Shown: positions 5,213-5,480 of the stretch, in pieces
How the letters are laid out: every line of letters starts with the position of its first letter
Position numbering within the stretch: position 1 is the stretch's first letter
Assembly (NCBI GenBank): GCA_900762125.1
Contig: CAAFFL010000134.1
Span: forward strand, 1-5,480
DNA: 5,480 nucleotides
Source: an uncultured Prevotella sp.
GTDB taxonomy: Bacteria; Bacteroidota; Bacteroidia; Bacteroidales; Bacteroidaceae
Direction: 5' to 3'
Notes under the pieces: generated by a model
What the model saw: the letters and a program-made list of their open reading frames with translations, nothing else
What the model was told of the DNA's origin: nothing
Databases searched by the model: none
Position numbers and translations under genes: made by a program

Positions 5213-5480
5213 TTATTTAATAATTTTCTTTCCGTTCTTGATGTAGATGCCCTTGGCGGGTGCGGCGTTCAGGCGACGGCCTTGGAGGTCGTAGATGGCA
5301 TCGTCAGTGCGCTGGGTGTTGACCTTCGTGATGCCTGTCGACATGCCATCGGGTGGCAGGGCAAGGAAATGGCCGGGATTGATGTAGACTTTGTATTTGC
5401 CCTTGAGATTACCCTGCGGGTCCCATTGGTAGAGTTTGCCGGCTTCGGCATACGACGAAGCGTCGGTAGCATAGATGTAG
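5213..5480 (-). CDS. YncE/BtuG-like beta-propeller surface protein, C-terminal end only (5' part outside window)
   Basis: The last 88 residues of a protein entering from the right edge; the frame's first full codon is at 5479-5477 and TAA lies at 5215-5213. It opens with YIYATDASSYAEAGKLYQWD and continues to a KVYINPGHFLAL block (visible residues 30-41). This resembles the last blade of Bacteroidales YncE-family propellers, the group to which the vitamin B12-binding protein BtuG belongs: V-T-D-A-x-x-Y, G-x-L-Y, D-P-x-G, I-P/N-P-G-H. After a short linker comes a second part (about 61-88), IYDLQGRRLNAAPAKGIYIK then NGKKIIK, typical of T9SS type A sorting tails that are cleaved on export. BtuG proteins of Bacteroides are surface lipoproteins ending at the propeller, so the extra tail is unusual. 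The signal peptide cannot be checked here. It precedes the DUF4465 gene by 9 bp in the same operon. Identity is inferred from one blade only and could be another propeller protein. Confidence 0.6.
   Translation of the reverse strand, partial: YIYATDASSYAEAGKLYQWDPQGNLKGKYKVYINPGHFLALPPDGMSTGITKVNTQRTDDAIYDLQGRRLNAAPAKGIYIKNGKKIIK

Overview
The window reads as a chromosomal segment of a Bacteroidota bacterium, most likely Bacteroidales and Prevotella-like. The evidence is: promoter -7 elements of the TAnnTTTG type, absence of Shine-Dalgarno sequences before the starts, a DUF5020 outer-membrane protein, and two secreted proteins ending in GRR/G-I-Y-I/K-K tails that resemble type IX secretion (T9SS) sorting domains. 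It is moderately GC-rich and there is no phage, IS element, CRISPR array, rRNA or tRNA.

Layout. Left edge, + strand: the last 88 residues of QueG (epoxyqueuosine reductase). A cluster of 8-bp repeats follows, in which the queG stop codon itself lies. Next is a complete FucP-type (FHS family) major facilitator transporter at 377-1699, closed by a strong hairpin at 1725-1764. Converging on that hairpin from the - strand is a DUF5020 (Tsx-like) outer-membrane barrel gene, 1792-2544, with a GTG start. A 92-bp divergent promoter region separates it from trmD (tRNA m1G37 methyltransferase, 2637-3311, + strand), whose promoter sits so close to the ATG that the mRNA should be leaderless or nearly so. 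A second hairpin (3317-3347) closes trmD. It also receives a - strand operon entering from the right edge: a partial YncE/BtuG-like beta-propeller gene (only its 3' end is visible), then, 9 bp downstream, a 601-residue secreted DUF4465 protein.

How the genes work together. QueG and TrmD both modify the tRNA anticodon loop (positions 34 and 37) but are separate transcription units. The DUF5020 barrel and the FHS permease are convergent and not co-transcribed, so a shared substrate is only a possibility. The right-hand operon is the most interesting part. YncE-like propellers and DUF4465/'cell surface' proteins are typical companions of TonB-dependent corrinoid (vitamin B12) uptake genes in gut Bacteroidales. 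Here both proteins lack a visible lipobox or end in T9SS-like tails, suggesting the surface capture proteins are delivered by T9SS instead of as lipoproteins. The TonB receptor and any cobalamin riboswitch would lie beyond the right edge, so this remains an inference. No stretch over 300 bp lacks a gene; the longest gap is 108 bp.
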